This document shows positions 34,770-43,802 of a stretch of DNA of 64,000 nucleotides, piece after piece; position 1 is the stretch's first letter, and each line of letters opens with the position of its first letter. The translations under genes were made by a program, and so were the position numbers. The notes below the pieces were generated by a model that did not search any database, was not told the DNA's origin, and worked only from the letters and a program-made list of their open reading frames with translations. Source of the stretch: an uncultured Lachnospiraceae bacterium (GTDB taxonomy: Bacteria; Bacillota; Clostridia; Lachnospirales; Lachnospiraceae); the NCBI GenBank assembly GCA_946558465.1, contig CAMNTM010000011.1:1-64000 (forward strand). Reading direction: 5' to 3'.

Positions 34770-36209
34770 ATGACAAACTTTGAGAGATACAGAAGACGGA
34801 AAAAAAGGATAAGAAGGGTAAGAGTCTATATGAAGATTCTTGCTCTTTTTACGATTTGCTTTACACCGTTTTTTCTGCTGAAGACTGCTGCCGCTGCGGA
34901 GCAGAAAGCAGAGATTCATATATCTGTGGCGGACAGTGAGATTCTGCAGGGAGAGGCTGTCCCGGAGTTTAAAGCGGAGATATCTGCTGAGGGACGGGCA
35001 GATCTTGTGCTCGATGAAGGAAGTGGTTATACAATTGGGGATCTTGAAAAGGAGTTGAATGCAGAAGGAGCCTATACGCTGCAAAGCAGCGGAGACGGCA
35101 GTACGGAGGGTGAATATCCGATTGTATTTAGCTTACAGGAGGAACTGAAGGACAAGCTGTCAAGATATCATAAGAGGGTAACTGTTGAGCAAAAAAACGG
35201 AACATTTAAGGTGAAAAATCCGGTCGGGGAATGGGATGGCACCAGATTCAGGAAATATGACGGAAGCTATCTTACAAGTGATTTTATTGTCAGCAGAGGT
35301 GATACATATTATTTTGATGCAGAAGGGAACAAAGTAACAAACTGGCAGAATATAGGAGGAAGCTGGTATTATTTTGATGAATTGGGTGTGCTTCTGCGAA
35401 GCTGCTGGCAGCAGAACGGGGAGTCAAAAAGCTATTTAAGTGATGCAGGAACGGCAGTAACCGGATGGCTTACGCTGGAGGATAAACGGTATTATTTTGA
35501 CGAGAACGGACTGATGGAAACCGGACAGGTGGTGTTAGGGTTTACCATCTATCAGTTTGCTGATGACGGAAGTCTTGTCTCAGAGCGGGTTATGGATATC
35601 GATCCGGAAAAGCCGATGGTTGCTTTAACCTTCGATGACGGTCCGGGAAAGCGGACCGGAGAACTTCTTGCGTGCCTGGAGGAGTATCATGCCCATGCAA
35701 CCTTCTTCATGCAGGGAAAGAATGTTCCCGGTTATGCAGAAGAGGTGAAAAAGATGCTGGAGACTGGCTGTGAGCTGGGCAATCATTCTTACGATCATGC
35801 AGACCTGGGAAAAGCCGATGAAGCTAAAATTAAGAGTGAGATTGGAGATACAAATGAAAATCTGAAGCAGATTACCGGACAGGGTGCAACGGTGATGCGT
35901 CCTCCCTATGGTTCAATCAGCTCTGAATTAAGAGAGTATGCAGAGATGCCGATGATTCTGTGGAATATAGATACTCTGGACTGGAAAACGAGAAATGCAC
36001 AGTCGACGATTGATAATGTTATGGGATCAGTAAAGGATGGAGATATTATTCTGATGCACGACATTCATACAGAATCAGTAGATGCGGCAATGGAGCTGAT
36101 TCCGAAGCTTCAGGAGGCAGGCTATCAGCTGGTTACAGTGACCGAACTGGCTGCAGCGAAAGGTATAACACTGGAGGACGGAGAAAAATATACGGATTTT
36201 AATCCGTAG
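34770..36209 (+). CDS. Secreted polysaccharide deacetylase with cell-wall-binding repeats
   Basis: 479 residues from the ATG at 34770. A basic N-terminus and one hydrophobic helix (about 20-40) act as signal peptide or anchor. A region of unknown fold follows, then choline-binding-like repeats with the GGSWYYFDELG and DKRYYFDENG pattern (about 165-260). The C-terminal half is a NodB domain with TFDDGPG, the metal-binding NHSYDHADL, MRPPYGS, and LMHDIHTES motifs. It probably deacetylates peptidoglycan or another surface glycan outside the cell. Single-gene unit between its own promoter and a strong terminator. Confidence 0.9.
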   Translation: MTNFERYRRRKKRIRRVRVYMKILALFTICFTPFFLLKTAAAAEQKAEIHISVADSEILQGEAVPEFKAEISAEGRADLVLDEGSGYTIGDLEKELNAEGAYTLQSSGDGSTEGEYPIVFSLQEELKDKLSRYHKRVTVEQKNGTFKVKNPVGEWDGTRFRKYDGSYLTSDFIVSRGDTYYFDAEGNKVTNWQNIGGSWYYFDELGVLLRSCWQQNGESKSYLSDAGTAVTGWLTLEDKRYYFDENGLMETGQVVLGFTIYQFADDGSLVSERVMDIDPEKPMVALTFDDGPGKRTGELLACLEEYHAHATFFMQGKNVPGYAEEVKKMLETGCELGNHSYDHADLGKADEAKIKSEIGDTNENLKQITGQGATVMRPPYGSISSELREYAEMPMILWNIDTLDWKTRNAQSTIDNVMGSVKDGDIILMHDIHTESVDAAMELIPKLQEAGYQLVTVTELAAAKGITLEDGEKYTDFNP

Positions 36210-36231
36210 GGTTCTTGTGTTCAGAATAAAG

Positions 36232-36283
36232 GGAGATGCCGCAAAATCACCAAGTTAGATGATAGAGCGGCACCTCCTTTTTT
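36232..36283. terminator. Bidirectional terminator between deacetylase and prs genes
   Basis: Eleven-bp stem GGAGATGCCGC (36232-36242) with GCGGCACCTCC (36267-36277), one mismatch, then six Ts on the plus strand. On the minus strand the hairpin is followed by TTTATTCTG, so it can also end the convergent prs transcript. Confidence 0.8.
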
Positions 36284-36309
36284 GTTTCCGGGCATAAAAA
36301 CGGAGCTGT

Positions 36310-37482
36310 CTACTTCTGTTTTTGCTGTTCCAGAAGTCTATGAATCTTGTCTGTCGGATTCAGGACAGAGCTCATAGTGATATCATGATTGAAAGAGTCT
36401 ATAATTAATGCAACAAATTTGCTCATATCTGCAGCGACAAAATATGGCTTATCCGCAGCCTCAGGCGGAAGGTATGTGAGATTTGTTGTGATTACCCGGT
36501 CAATATAGCCGTTTTTGTAGTATTCATCAAACTTACTGAATCCGTCGGTGAAGAGGCCGAAGGTGGAGCATACAAAAACCTTTGCGGCTCCTTTTTCCTT
36601 TATTTGTTTTGCCACATCTAGTATGCTTTCTCCGGAGGATATCATATCATCAATGATGATCACGTTTTTCCCATGGATATTAGCACCCAGAAATTCATGG
36701 GCGACAATCGGGTTTTTGCCGTTTATAATGGTAGAATAGTCCCGGCGCTTGTAGAACATTCCCATGTCCACGCCAAGTACATTGGAAAAATAAACTGCAC
36801 GGTGCATAGCTCCCTCGTCAGGGCTTACAATCATTAGATGCTCCTTGTCCATAGAAAGGTCCGGCTCTGCGCGCAGCAGTGCTTTGATAAACTGATACGG
36901 AGGCTGAAAATTGTCAAAGCCGTGGAGCGGAATAGAATTTTGAACCCTGGGGTCGTGAGCGTCAAAGGTGATGATATTGCTTACACCCATATCTACCAGC
37001 TCTTGAAGTGCCAGGGCGCAGTCAAGAGATTCCCGTTTGGTCCGTTTGTGCTGCCGGCTTTCATAGAGGAACGGCATGATAACATTGATTCGGTGTGCCT
37101 TTCCGGTTGCCGCAGATATGATACGCTTCAAATCCTGATAGTGGTCGTCCGGTGACATATGGTTCAGATGTCCGTTTACAGTGTAAGTAAGACTGTAATT
37201 ACAGACATCAACCATGATAAAAAGGTCCTTTCCCCGGATGCTGTCTCCGATAATACCTTTTGCTTCGCCGGTACCGAAACGAGGGCAGCGGCATTCAATT
37301 AAATAGTTGTCGAGCTGATAGCTTGAAAAAAGCGGGGAAGATAAAGATTCCTTCAAGGTGTCCTGACGAAACTGTACGATGTATTTGTTGACTTTTTCTC
37401 CTAATTCCCGGCAGCTGTCCAGAGCTGCTATTTTAAGCGGAGCAACTGGCAGGGCCTCTTCCATTAACTTTATGTTTGGCAT
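36310..37482 (-). CDS. prs: Ribose-phosphate pyrophosphokinase, long divergent type
   Basis: 390 residues, about 75 longer than classical Prs. The PRPP-binding loop is clear (VIIIDDMISSGESILDVA), but the usual DLHAxQIQGFF-type motif reads FDAHDPRVQNSIPLHGFDN, and the N-terminal 50 residues differ from the classical start. This long form is found in many Clostridia. It makes PRPP from ribose 5-phosphate and ATP for nucleotide, His and Trp synthesis. CAGGAGAATATT precedes the ATG. Single gene with its own promoter. Confidence 0.9.
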   Translation of the reverse strand: MPNIKLMEEALPVAPLKIAALDSCRELGEKVNKYIVQFRQDTLKESLSSPLFSSYQLDNYLIECRCPRFGTGEAKGIIGDSIRGKDLFIMVDVCNYSLTYTVNGHLNHMSPDDHYQDLKRIISAATGKAHRINVIMPFLYESRQHKRTKRESLDCALALQELVDMGVSNIITFDAHDPRVQNSIPLHGFDNFQPPYQFIKALLRAEPDLSMDKEHLMIVSPDEGAMHRAVYFSNVLGVDMGMFYKRRDYSTIINGKNPIVAHEFLGANIHGKNVIIIDDMISSGESILDVAKQIKEKGAAKVFVCSTFGLFTDGFSKFDEYYKNGYIDRVITTNLTYLPPEAADKPYFVAADMSKFVALIIDSFNHDITMSSVLNPTDKIHRLLEQQKQK

Positions 37483-37526
37483 AATATTCTCCTGTGAAAA
37501 TGTTCTTCTACGTTACATTATACTTA

Positions 37527-37556
37527 TTTATATCATTTTTTGGGCGTTGCGGTCAA
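37527..37556 (-). promoter_or_regulatory. Promoter of prs
   Basis: Minus-strand TTGACC (37551-37556) and TATAAA (37527-37532) with an 18-base spacer. Confidence 0.6.
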
Positions 37557-37605
37557 TGGGATTTGAAGATGTTTTTCGAGCAGATATTAGAAAAGAGAAT
37601 GAAAC

Positions 37606-37634
37606 TTGTTTGTTTGGAGAAAAAATATTATAAT
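37606..37634 (+). promoter_or_regulatory. Promoter of the DUF512-der-plsY-gpsA run
   Basis: TTGTTT (37606-37611) and TATAAT (37629-37634) spaced by 17 bases. Transcription would start near 37641, which favours the ATG at 37666 as the start of the next gene. Confidence 0.65.
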
Positions 37635-37665
37635 GAAAAAAATATACGATAATCGGAGTAAATGT

Positions 37666-39000
37666 ATGAAGCATGAGCATATGATAAAAAAAGTCGAGCC
37701 TGGCAGTATCGCAGAGGAGCTTGGAATCGAGCCGGGAGATAAATTGATTTCTATCAATGAGACAGAGATTGAAGATGTGTTTGATTATCATTTCTGTGTG
37801 AATGATGATGAGTTAGTTCTTCTGGTTGAAAAATCTGACGGAGAACAGTGGGAGTTTGAAATAGAGAAGGATTATGAGGAAGATCTGGGGCTTATTTTCG
37901 AACAGGGACTTATGGATGAATACCGCTCCTGCAGGAATAAGTGTATGTTCTGCTTTATTGATCAGATGCCGAAGGGCATGCGTAAGACGCTGTATTTTAA
38001 GGATGACGATTCCAGATTGTCTTTTCTGCAGGGAAATTATGTTACGCTTACGAATATGAGTGATTCGGATATTGACAGAATTATCCGCTATCACCTGGAG
38101 CCGATTAATGTGTCCTTTCATACAACGAATCCAGAGCTTCGCTGCAGAATGCTTCATAACCAGTTTGCGGGAGAGGCGCTTAAAAAGGTGGACAGGCTTT
38201 TTGAAAGCGGTATTGAGATGAATGGGCAGATTGTGCTTTGTAAAGGGATTAATGACAGGGAGGAGCTGGAAAGAAGTATTCAGGATTTGTCAGGATATAT
38301 ACCTTGTTTGAAAAGTGTGTCTGTAGTGCCGGTAGGCCTTACAAAATTCAGGGAAGGCCTTTATCCGCTTGAAGCATTTACGAAGGAAGAGGCAAAAGAG
38401 GTTCTGCATATCATTCACAGATGGCAGAAAAAGCTGTATGCAGAGTATGGCTGTCATTTTATTCATGCGGGGGATGAGTGGTATATTCTTGCGGAGGAGG
38501 AGGTGCCGGAGGAAGAACGGTACGACGGCTATCTTCAGTTGGAAAACGGGGTGGGGATGCTGAGGCTCTTGAAAGAAGAATTTTCAGAAGCATACAGACT
38601 GGCAAAGGGGGATTCAGAAAAAAGAGAAGTATCAATGGCAACGGGAATTCTGGCTTATCCCTATATCCGCGAGATGGCAGAACAGCTTATGGAGAAATAC
38701 ACAGAGACAAAGATACATGTCTATCCAATTAAAAATGAGTTTTTCGGAGATAGAATTACCGTATCAGGCCTGCTTACCGGACAGGATATTATCAGCCAGC
38801 TGAAGGGAAAAGATCTGGGAGAAAGGCTTTTGCTCCCTTGTAATATGTTCCGCAGCGGGGAGGAGGTTTTCCTGGACGATATCACTCTGGATGCGCTTAA
38901 GAGAGCTTTACAAGTGAAGGCCGATATTGTAAAATCAAGTGGACAGGATTTTATAGAAGCAGTTGTAGGTGCAGAGCCGGGTGCGAAAGTAATACTATGA
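37666..39000 (+). CDS. DUF512 protein: PDZ plus radical-SAM-like domain
   Basis: 444 residues from the ATG at 37666, which has CGGAGT upstream and lies after the mapped promoter. The N-terminal 60 residues form a PDZ-like domain (EPGSIAEELGIEPGDKLISI). Next is a radical SAM core with the CxxxCxxC motif CRNKCMFC at about 103-110, then the DUF512 domain. The family is widespread in Clostridia and often sits beside der, as here. Its substrate is unknown. The gene probably leads an operon with der, plsY and gpsA, as spacings are short and no terminator intervenes. Confidence 0.85.
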   Translation: MKHEHMIKKVEPGSIAEELGIEPGDKLISINETEIEDVFDYHFCVNDDELVLLVEKSDGEQWEFEIEKDYEEDLGLIFEQGLMDEYRSCRNKCMFCFIDQMPKGMRKTLYFKDDDSRLSFLQGNYVTLTNMSDSDIDRIIRYHLEPINVSFHTTNPELRCRMLHNQFAGEALKKVDRLFESGIEMNGQIVLCKGINDREELERSIQDLSGYIPCLKSVSVVPVGLTKFREGLYPLEAFTKEEAKEVLHIIHRWQKKLYAEYGCHFIHAGDEWYILAEEEVPEEERYDGYLQLENGVGMLRLLKEEFSEAYRLAKGDSEKREVSMATGILAYPYIREMAEQLMEKYTETKIHVYPIKNEFFGDRITVSGLLTGQDIISQLKGKDLGERLLLPCNMFRSGEEVFLDDITLDALKRALQVKADIVKSSGQDFIEAVVGAEPGAKVIL

Positions 39001-39038
39001 AGGTATTGGAAGCGACAGATTAGAACAGGAGATTTATT

Positions 39039-40367
39039 ATGGATAAACCAGTAGTGGCAATTGTCGGGAGGCCGAATGTAGGAAAGTCAACACTGTTTAA
39101 TGCCCTGGCCGGTGAAAAGATTTCGATTGTAGAGGATACGCCGGGTGTGACAAGAGACAGGATTTATGCGGATGTAAGCTGGCTTGACAAGGAATTTACT
39201 CTGATTGATACAGGTGGTATTGAGCCGGAGAGTAAGGATATCATCCTTTCTCAGATGCGGGAGCAGGCCCAGACAGCGATTGATACGGCGGATGTAATTA
39301 TCTTTATTACGGATGTGCGCCAGGGACTTGTGGATGCGGATTCTAAGGTGGCAGATATGCTGCGGCGCAGTAAGAAGCCGGTAGTTCTGGTGGTAAATAA
39401 GGTAGACAGTTTTGAAAAGTTCATGCCGGATGTGTATGAATTCTATAATCTCGGAATTGGAGAGCCGGTGCCGGTATCTGCGGCGTCAAGGCTTGGAATC
39501 GGAGATATGCTGGATAAGGTTGCGGAGCATTTTTCAGAATACGAGCAGGATGGGCAGGAGGATGAGCGGCCGAGAGTTGCCATTGTCGGAAAGCCGAATG
39601 TGGGTAAGTCTTCTATTATTAATAGGCTTTTGGGAGAGCAGCGGCTGATTGTTTCAGATATAGCAGGAACGACGCGGGATGCAATTGACACAGAGGTGGT
39701 TCACGACGGAAAGGAATACGTATTTATCGATACTGCTGGGCTGCGCAGAAAAAGCAGAATAAAAGAGGAGCTGGAGCGCTATAGTATTATTCGAACCGTG
39801 ACAGCAGTAGAGCGTGCGGATGTAGTGCTGGTAGTAATTGATGCCGTTGAGGGAGTGACGGAGCAGGACGCGAAGATTGCTGGAATTGCTCATGAGAGAG
39901 GCAAGGGAATTGTGATTGTGGTGAATAAGTGGGATGCCATAGAGAAAAATGATAAAACGATGCGGGAGTATGAAAATGAGGTCCGCAGAGTGCTTTCCTT
40001 CATGCCTTATGCGGAGATTATGTATATATCTGCCGAGACGGGACAGCGGCTTCTTAAGCTTTATGATATGATTGATATGGTGATTGAAAATCAGACGCTG
40101 CGTGTGGCTACGGGCGTTCTGAACGAGATATTGACAGAGGCTGTTGCCATGCAGCAGCCGCCCTCTGATAAGGGAAAGCGGCTGAAGCTTTATTATATGA
40201 CACAGGTGTCAGTAAAGCCTCCTGCCTTTGTAATTTTCGTAAATGACAGGGAACTTTTACATTTTTCCTATCAGAGATATCTGGAGAATAAGATTCGAGA
40301 GGCGTTTGGCTTTAGGGGGACTCCGCTTAAATTTTTTATCAGAGAGAGAAAAGAAAAGGAGCGCTGA
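39039..40367 (+). CDS. der: Ribosome-assembly GTPase Der (EngA)
   Basis: 442 residues with two tandem GTPase domains ([11 protein letters not shown] at about 8-18 and [11 protein letters not shown] at about 183-193), each with DTxG and NKxD motifs, and a C-terminal KH-like domain. Der is essential for maturation of the 50S subunit. The stop overlaps the plsY start by one base (TGATG), so the two are translationally coupled. This der-plsY-gpsA-spoIVA order is typical of Clostridia and bacilli. Confidence 0.98.
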   Translation: MDKPVVAIVGRPNVGKSTLFNALAGEKISIVEDTPGVTRDRIYADVSWLDKEFTLIDTGGIEPESKDIILSQMREQAQTAIDTADVIIFITDVRQGLVDADSKVADMLRRSKKPVVLVVNKVDSFEKFMPDVYEFYNLGIGEPVPVSAASRLGIGDMLDKVAEHFSEYEQDGQEDERPRVAIVGKPNVGKSSIINRLLGEQRLIVSDIAGTTRDAIDTEVVHDGKEYVFIDTAGLRRKSRIKEELERYSIIRTVTAVERADVVLVVIDAVEGVTEQDAKIAGIAHERGKGIVIVVNKWDAIEKNDKTMREYENEVRRVLSFMPYAEIMYISAETGQRLLKLYDMIDMVIENQTLRVATGVLNEILTEAVAMQQPPSDKGKRLKLYYMTQVSVKPPAFVIFVNDRELLHFSYQRYLENKIREAFGFRGTPLKFFIRERKEKER

Positions 40368-41011
40368 TGATGGAACGTTTAGTATGTGTGGTGATTGGAT
40401 ATGCATTCGGACTTCTGCAGACAGGTTATATCTATGGAAAGCTTCATCATGTTGATATCCGGACGCAGGGAAGCGGAAATGCGGGAACGACAAATGCGCT
40501 TCGGACGCTGGGGCCTAAGGCTGGGCTGGTGACTTTTCTTGGTGACAGCTTTAAGTGTATATTTGCAGTAATAACCGTATATTTGATTTTCGGCAGAACC
40601 TGTGTAAATATCATGCCGGTGCTCGCTATGTATGCCGGAATGGGTGCCGTGATGGGGCATAATTATCCTTTTTATCTGGGCTTTAAAGGCGGAAAGGGAA
40701 TTGCGGCTACAGCGGGGCTTATCGCAAGTACAGTAAATGTATGGCTGGTTCTTATCTGTCTTCTTGCCTTCGCAGGAATTGTGGCAGTGACGCGTTATGT
40801 ATCGCTGGGTTCTCTTGCGGTAGTGGTTATTTATTTGATTGAGGTGATAGTGTATGGACAGATGGGGGGTTTTGGAGTGCAGGCGCCCTATGTCTATGAA
40901 ATATATGCTGCTGCGGTACTTCTGATGCTGTCTGCATTTTATAAGCACCGTGAAAATATAAAGAGGCTGTTGTCCGGGACAGAAAATAAAATCAGTTTTG
41001 GAAAGAAATAA
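40367..41011 (+). CDS. plsY: Glycerol-3-phosphate acyltransferase PlsY
   Basis: 214 residues with about five membrane helices and the family motifs GSGNAGTTNALRTLG, GHNYPFYLGFKGGKG and a final VxxRYVSLGS. It transfers acyl from acyl-phosphate to glycerol 3-phosphate, the first step of phospholipid synthesis, in the cytoplasmic membrane. It overlaps der by one base and is followed 39 bases later by gpsA, which makes its substrate. Confidence 0.96.
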   Translation: MMERLVCVVIGYAFGLLQTGYIYGKLHHVDIRTQGSGNAGTTNALRTLGPKAGLVTFLGDSFKCIFAVITVYLIFGRTCVNIMPVLAMYAGMGAVMGHNYPFYLGFKGGKGIAATAGLIASTVNVWLVLICLLAFAGIVAVTRYVSLGSLAVVVIYLIEVIVYGQMGGFGVQAPYVYEIYAAAVLLMLSAFYKHRENIKRLLSGTENKISFGKK

Positions 41012-41050
41012 TAAAAAGTAAATAAGAAAGTAATAAGAAGGAGGTAAAAA

Positions 41051-42064
41051 ATGGCGAAGGCAGGGATTTTAGGGGCAGGAAGCTGGGGTACTGCTCTGGC
41101 ACTTCTGCTGCATAAGAATGGACATCAGGTGCAGGTATGGTCAATTGATGCAGGTGAGGTGGAGATGCTTGAGAAGGAGAGGGAGCATAAAAGCAAGCTT
41201 CCGGGAGTAAGGATACCGGAGGATATGGAATTTACAACAGACATGGAGAGTACTGTGAAGGAGAAGGATTTTCTTGTGCTTGCAGTTCCATCCACATTTA
41301 CAAGAGGAACCGCGCGTAATATGAGTGCGTATGTGAGTGAAGGACAGATTATCGTAGATGTGGCGAAGGGGATTGAAGAGGATACACTGATGACATTGTC
41401 TCAGCAGATTGAATCAGAGATACCTCAGGCAGATGTGGCGGTTTTGTCAGGGCCCAGCCATGCAGAGGAGGTTGGAAGAGGGCTTCCTACAACGGTTGTC
41501 ATCGGTGCAAAGAGTAAGAAGACGGCAGATTATCTTCAGAAAATGTTTATGAATGAGGTATTCCGTGTCTACACAAGTCCGGACAGACTTGGCATGGAGC
41601 TGGGCGGCTCTCTTAAAAATGTCATTGCGCTGGCAGCAGGAATTGCAGATGGTATGGGGTATGGAGATAACACGAAGGCGGCGCTTATTACAAGAGGAAT
41701 TGCAGAGATTGCGAGACTGGGAGTTAAGATGGGCGGCGCACTGGAAAGCTTTACAGGTCTTACTGGAATCGGAGATTTGATCGTAACCTGTGCCAGTGTC
41801 CACAGCCGTAACCGCAAGGCAGGCTATCTTATGGGCCAGGGGAAATCCATGCAGGAAGCGATGGATGAGGTCCAGATGGTTGTAGAAGGGGTATATTCTG
41901 CGAAAGCGGCAGTGAAGCTTGGAAAAAAATATGGAGTAGCGCTTCCAATTATTGACAAGGTAAATGAAGTGCTGTTCGAAGGAAAGAATCCTGGGGAAGC
42001 GGTAAATGAGCTGATGTTGAGAGACAGCAGGGCTGAAAATATGGCGCTTCAATGGAAGGAATAA
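41051..42064 (+). CDS. gpsA: Glycerol-3-phosphate dehydrogenase [NAD(P)+]
   Basis: 337 residues. An N-terminal Rossmann motif (LGAGSWGTALA, about 7-17) is followed by the GPSHAEEVGRGLPT segment and a C-terminal catalytic half with the invariant Lys region GGSLKNVIALAAGIADG. It reduces dihydroxyacetone phosphate to glycerol 3-phosphate, which PlsY consumes. GAAGGAGGTAAAAA is a near-perfect ribosome site. spoIVA follows after an 86-base spacer containing a sporulation promoter element. Confidence 0.97.
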   Translation: MAKAGILGAGSWGTALALLLHKNGHQVQVWSIDAGEVEMLEKEREHKSKLPGVRIPEDMEFTTDMESTVKEKDFLVLAVPSTFTRGTARNMSAYVSEGQIIVDVAKGIEEDTLMTLSQQIESEIPQADVAVLSGPSHAEEVGRGLPTTVVIGAKSKKTADYLQKMFMNEVFRVYTSPDRLGMELGGSLKNVIALAAGIADGMGYGDNTKAALITRGIAEIARLGVKMGGALESFTGLTGIGDLIVTCASVHSRNRKAGYLMGQGKSMQEAMDEVQMVVEGVYSAKAAVKLGKKYGVALPIIDKVNEVLFEGKNPGEAVNELMLRDSRAENMALQWKE

Positions 42065-42100
42065 GACATCGGCGCATAAATGTTATAATCTGGTTCTAAA

Positions 42101-42144
42101 ACCCTCTTGCCTGTGCATACATTGTATCAGCATAGCAAGGGGGT
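42101..42144 (+). promoter_or_regulatory. SigE-type -10 element inside a hairpin that covers the spoIVA ribosome site
   Basis: CATACATT at 42116-42123 matches the SigE -10 consensus (CATACAHT); the -35 is weak. Around it, ACCCTCTTGC (42101-42110) can pair with GCAAGGGGGT (42135-42144), ten pairs with one wobble, and the right arm is the spoIVA ribosome site, seven bases before ATG. A SigE transcript starting near 42130 would lack the left arm. No T-run follows, so it is not a terminator. Confidence 0.5.
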
Positions 42145-42150
42145 ATTAGT

Positions 42151-43623
42151 ATGAATACGTTTCAGTTGTACAAAGATATAAGAGCCAGAACGAACGGAGA
42201 GATATACATAGGAGTTGTAGGTCCGGTAAGGACGGGAAAATCTACATTTATTAAACGATTCATGGATGTGCTGGTGCTCCCGCATATGGAGGATGAGCAC
42301 AGTAAGGCGCGGACAAGAGATGAGCTGCCCCAGTCTGCTTCAGGCAGAACGATTATGACGACAGAACCCAAGTTTGTTCCGAAGGAAGCAGCAGAAATAA
42401 AGCTGTCTGAGGATGTATCCGTGAAAGTACGTCTTATTGACTGCGTGGGGTATATGGTAAACGGAGCTTCCGGTCATGTGGAGGGAAACGAGGAACGGCA
42501 GGTAAAAACTCCCTGGTTTGATTATGAGATTCCGTTTACGAAGGCAGCCGGTATCGGAACGAGAAAGGTTATCCACGACCATGCAACTATCGGAATTGTA
42601 GTCACCACAGACGGAAGTATCGGGGATATTGAGCGGGAGAACTATAAGGAAGCGGAAGGAAAGACGATTCGTGAGCTCCAGAGTATAGGAAAGCCGTTTA
42701 TTGTGCTGGTAAATTCCAAGAAGCCTTATAGTGAGGAGACTCAGAGAGTAGTTGAAGAGACGGAGCAGGAGTATGGAGTAAAAGCTCTTCCGGTAAACTG
42801 CGAGCAGTTAAAGGAAGAGGATATTTATAAAATTATAGAAGCGGTTCTTTTTGAGTTTCCGGTTTCCGAGATTCAGTTTTTTGTCCCAAAGTGGGTGGAA
42901 ATGCTGCCGAGGGACCACAAGATCAAGCAGGATCTTCTGGAGCATATCCGGGGTATTCTGAATCAGTTTCAGGAAATCCGGGATGCTGCTGCCGGCGTCG
43001 AGCCGCCGGAAAGTCCTTACATAGAAGAATGCAAGGTAGACCATATCGAAATGGATACCGGCTGTGTAAAGGTGCGTGTTGCCGTTGCAGACAGATTCTA
43101 CTATGAAATGCTTAGTGATCTTACCGGGACACATATTGCGGGACAATATGAGCTGGTGTCTACAATGAAGAGACTGTCGGAGCTGAAGGCAGAGTACGAG
43201 GGAGTCCGTGATGCATTTGCGTCTGTACGTATGAAGGGGTATGGAGTGGTGAGTCCGGCAAAGGAAGAAATCACACTTAATGAGCCGGAGATTATCAAGC
43301 AGGGGAATAAATATGGTGTGAAGATTCATTCCCAGGCTCCGTCGATTCATCTTATCCGGGCTAATATCGAGACAGAAATTGCACCGATTGTAGGCAGTGA
43401 GCAGCAGGCAAAGGATCTGATTGAATATATCAAGGATACGGAGCAGAGCGAAGAGGGTATATGGGGAACTAATATTTTTGGAAAATCCATTGAGGAGCTG
43501 GTGATGGATGGCATGCGCAGCAAGATGGCTATGATTAATGACGAGAGCCAGACAAAACTTCAGGATACAATGCAGAAGATTGTGAATGACAGCAATGGGG
43601 GGCTGGTTTGTATTATTATCTAG
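42151..43623 (+). CDS. spoIVA: Stage IV sporulation protein A
   Basis: 490 residues. The N-terminal ATPase domain has Walker A GPVRTGKSTF (about 24-33) and a DCVGYMV switch-like segment, followed by the middle and C-terminal domains that localise and polymerise. SpoIVA coats the outer forespore membrane, using ATP to assemble the basement layer of the spore coat. Its presence shows that the organism, or a recent ancestor, forms endospores. AAGGGGG lies seven bases before the ATG but is potentially sequestered by the upstream hairpin. A strong terminator follows. Confidence 0.98.
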   Translation: MNTFQLYKDIRARTNGEIYIGVVGPVRTGKSTFIKRFMDVLVLPHMEDEHSKARTRDELPQSASGRTIMTTEPKFVPKEAAEIKLSEDVSVKVRLIDCVGYMVNGASGHVEGNEERQVKTPWFDYEIPFTKAAGIGTRKVIHDHATIGIVVTTDGSIGDIERENYKEAEGKTIRELQSIGKPFIVLVNSKKPYSEETQRVVEETEQEYGVKALPVNCEQLKEEDIYKIIEAVLFEFPVSEIQFFVPKWVEMLPRDHKIKQDLLEHIRGILNQFQEIRDAAAGVEPPESPYIEECKVDHIEMDTGCVKVRVAVADRFYYEMLSDLTGTHIAGQYELVSTMKRLSELKAEYEGVRDAFASVRMKGYGVVSPAKEEITLNEPEIIKQGNKYGVKIHSQAPSIHLIRANIETEIAPIVGSEQQAKDLIEYIKDTEQSEEGIWGTNIFGKSIEELVMDGMRSKMAMINDESQTKLQDTMQKIVNDSNGGLVCIII

Positions 43624-43683
43624 ATTCTGCCGGTATCATATGATGACTGGCGTACTGATGAACTTATAGAGGGAAGAGAGGAG

Positions 43684-43721
43684 AAAAATAACGCTGAGGG
43701 TAGAACCCGGCGTTATTTTTT
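43684..43721 (+). terminator. Terminator after spoIVA
   Basis: AAAAATAACGC (43684-43694) pairs perfectly with GCGTTATTTTT (43710-43720); the T-rich right arm provides the T-run. Confidence 0.85.
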
Positions 43722-43802
43722 GGTATAATAAGCAGGTCGGGATATCAGAATATATAAAGGAAGGCAGACAGAGATGTTATGTGGGGCCAAGGAGTGAGAA
43801 AG

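Noticed and set aside
40379-40948. 189-codon ORF antisense to plsY
   Set aside because: The opposite strand encodes an unmistakable PlsY; the antisense product is a Cys/His/Tyr-rich shadow typical of out-of-frame translation.
42101-42144. Hairpin after gpsA read as a terminator
   Set aside because: No T-run follows the right arm and the arm is the spoIVA ribosome site; a regulatory role fits better.
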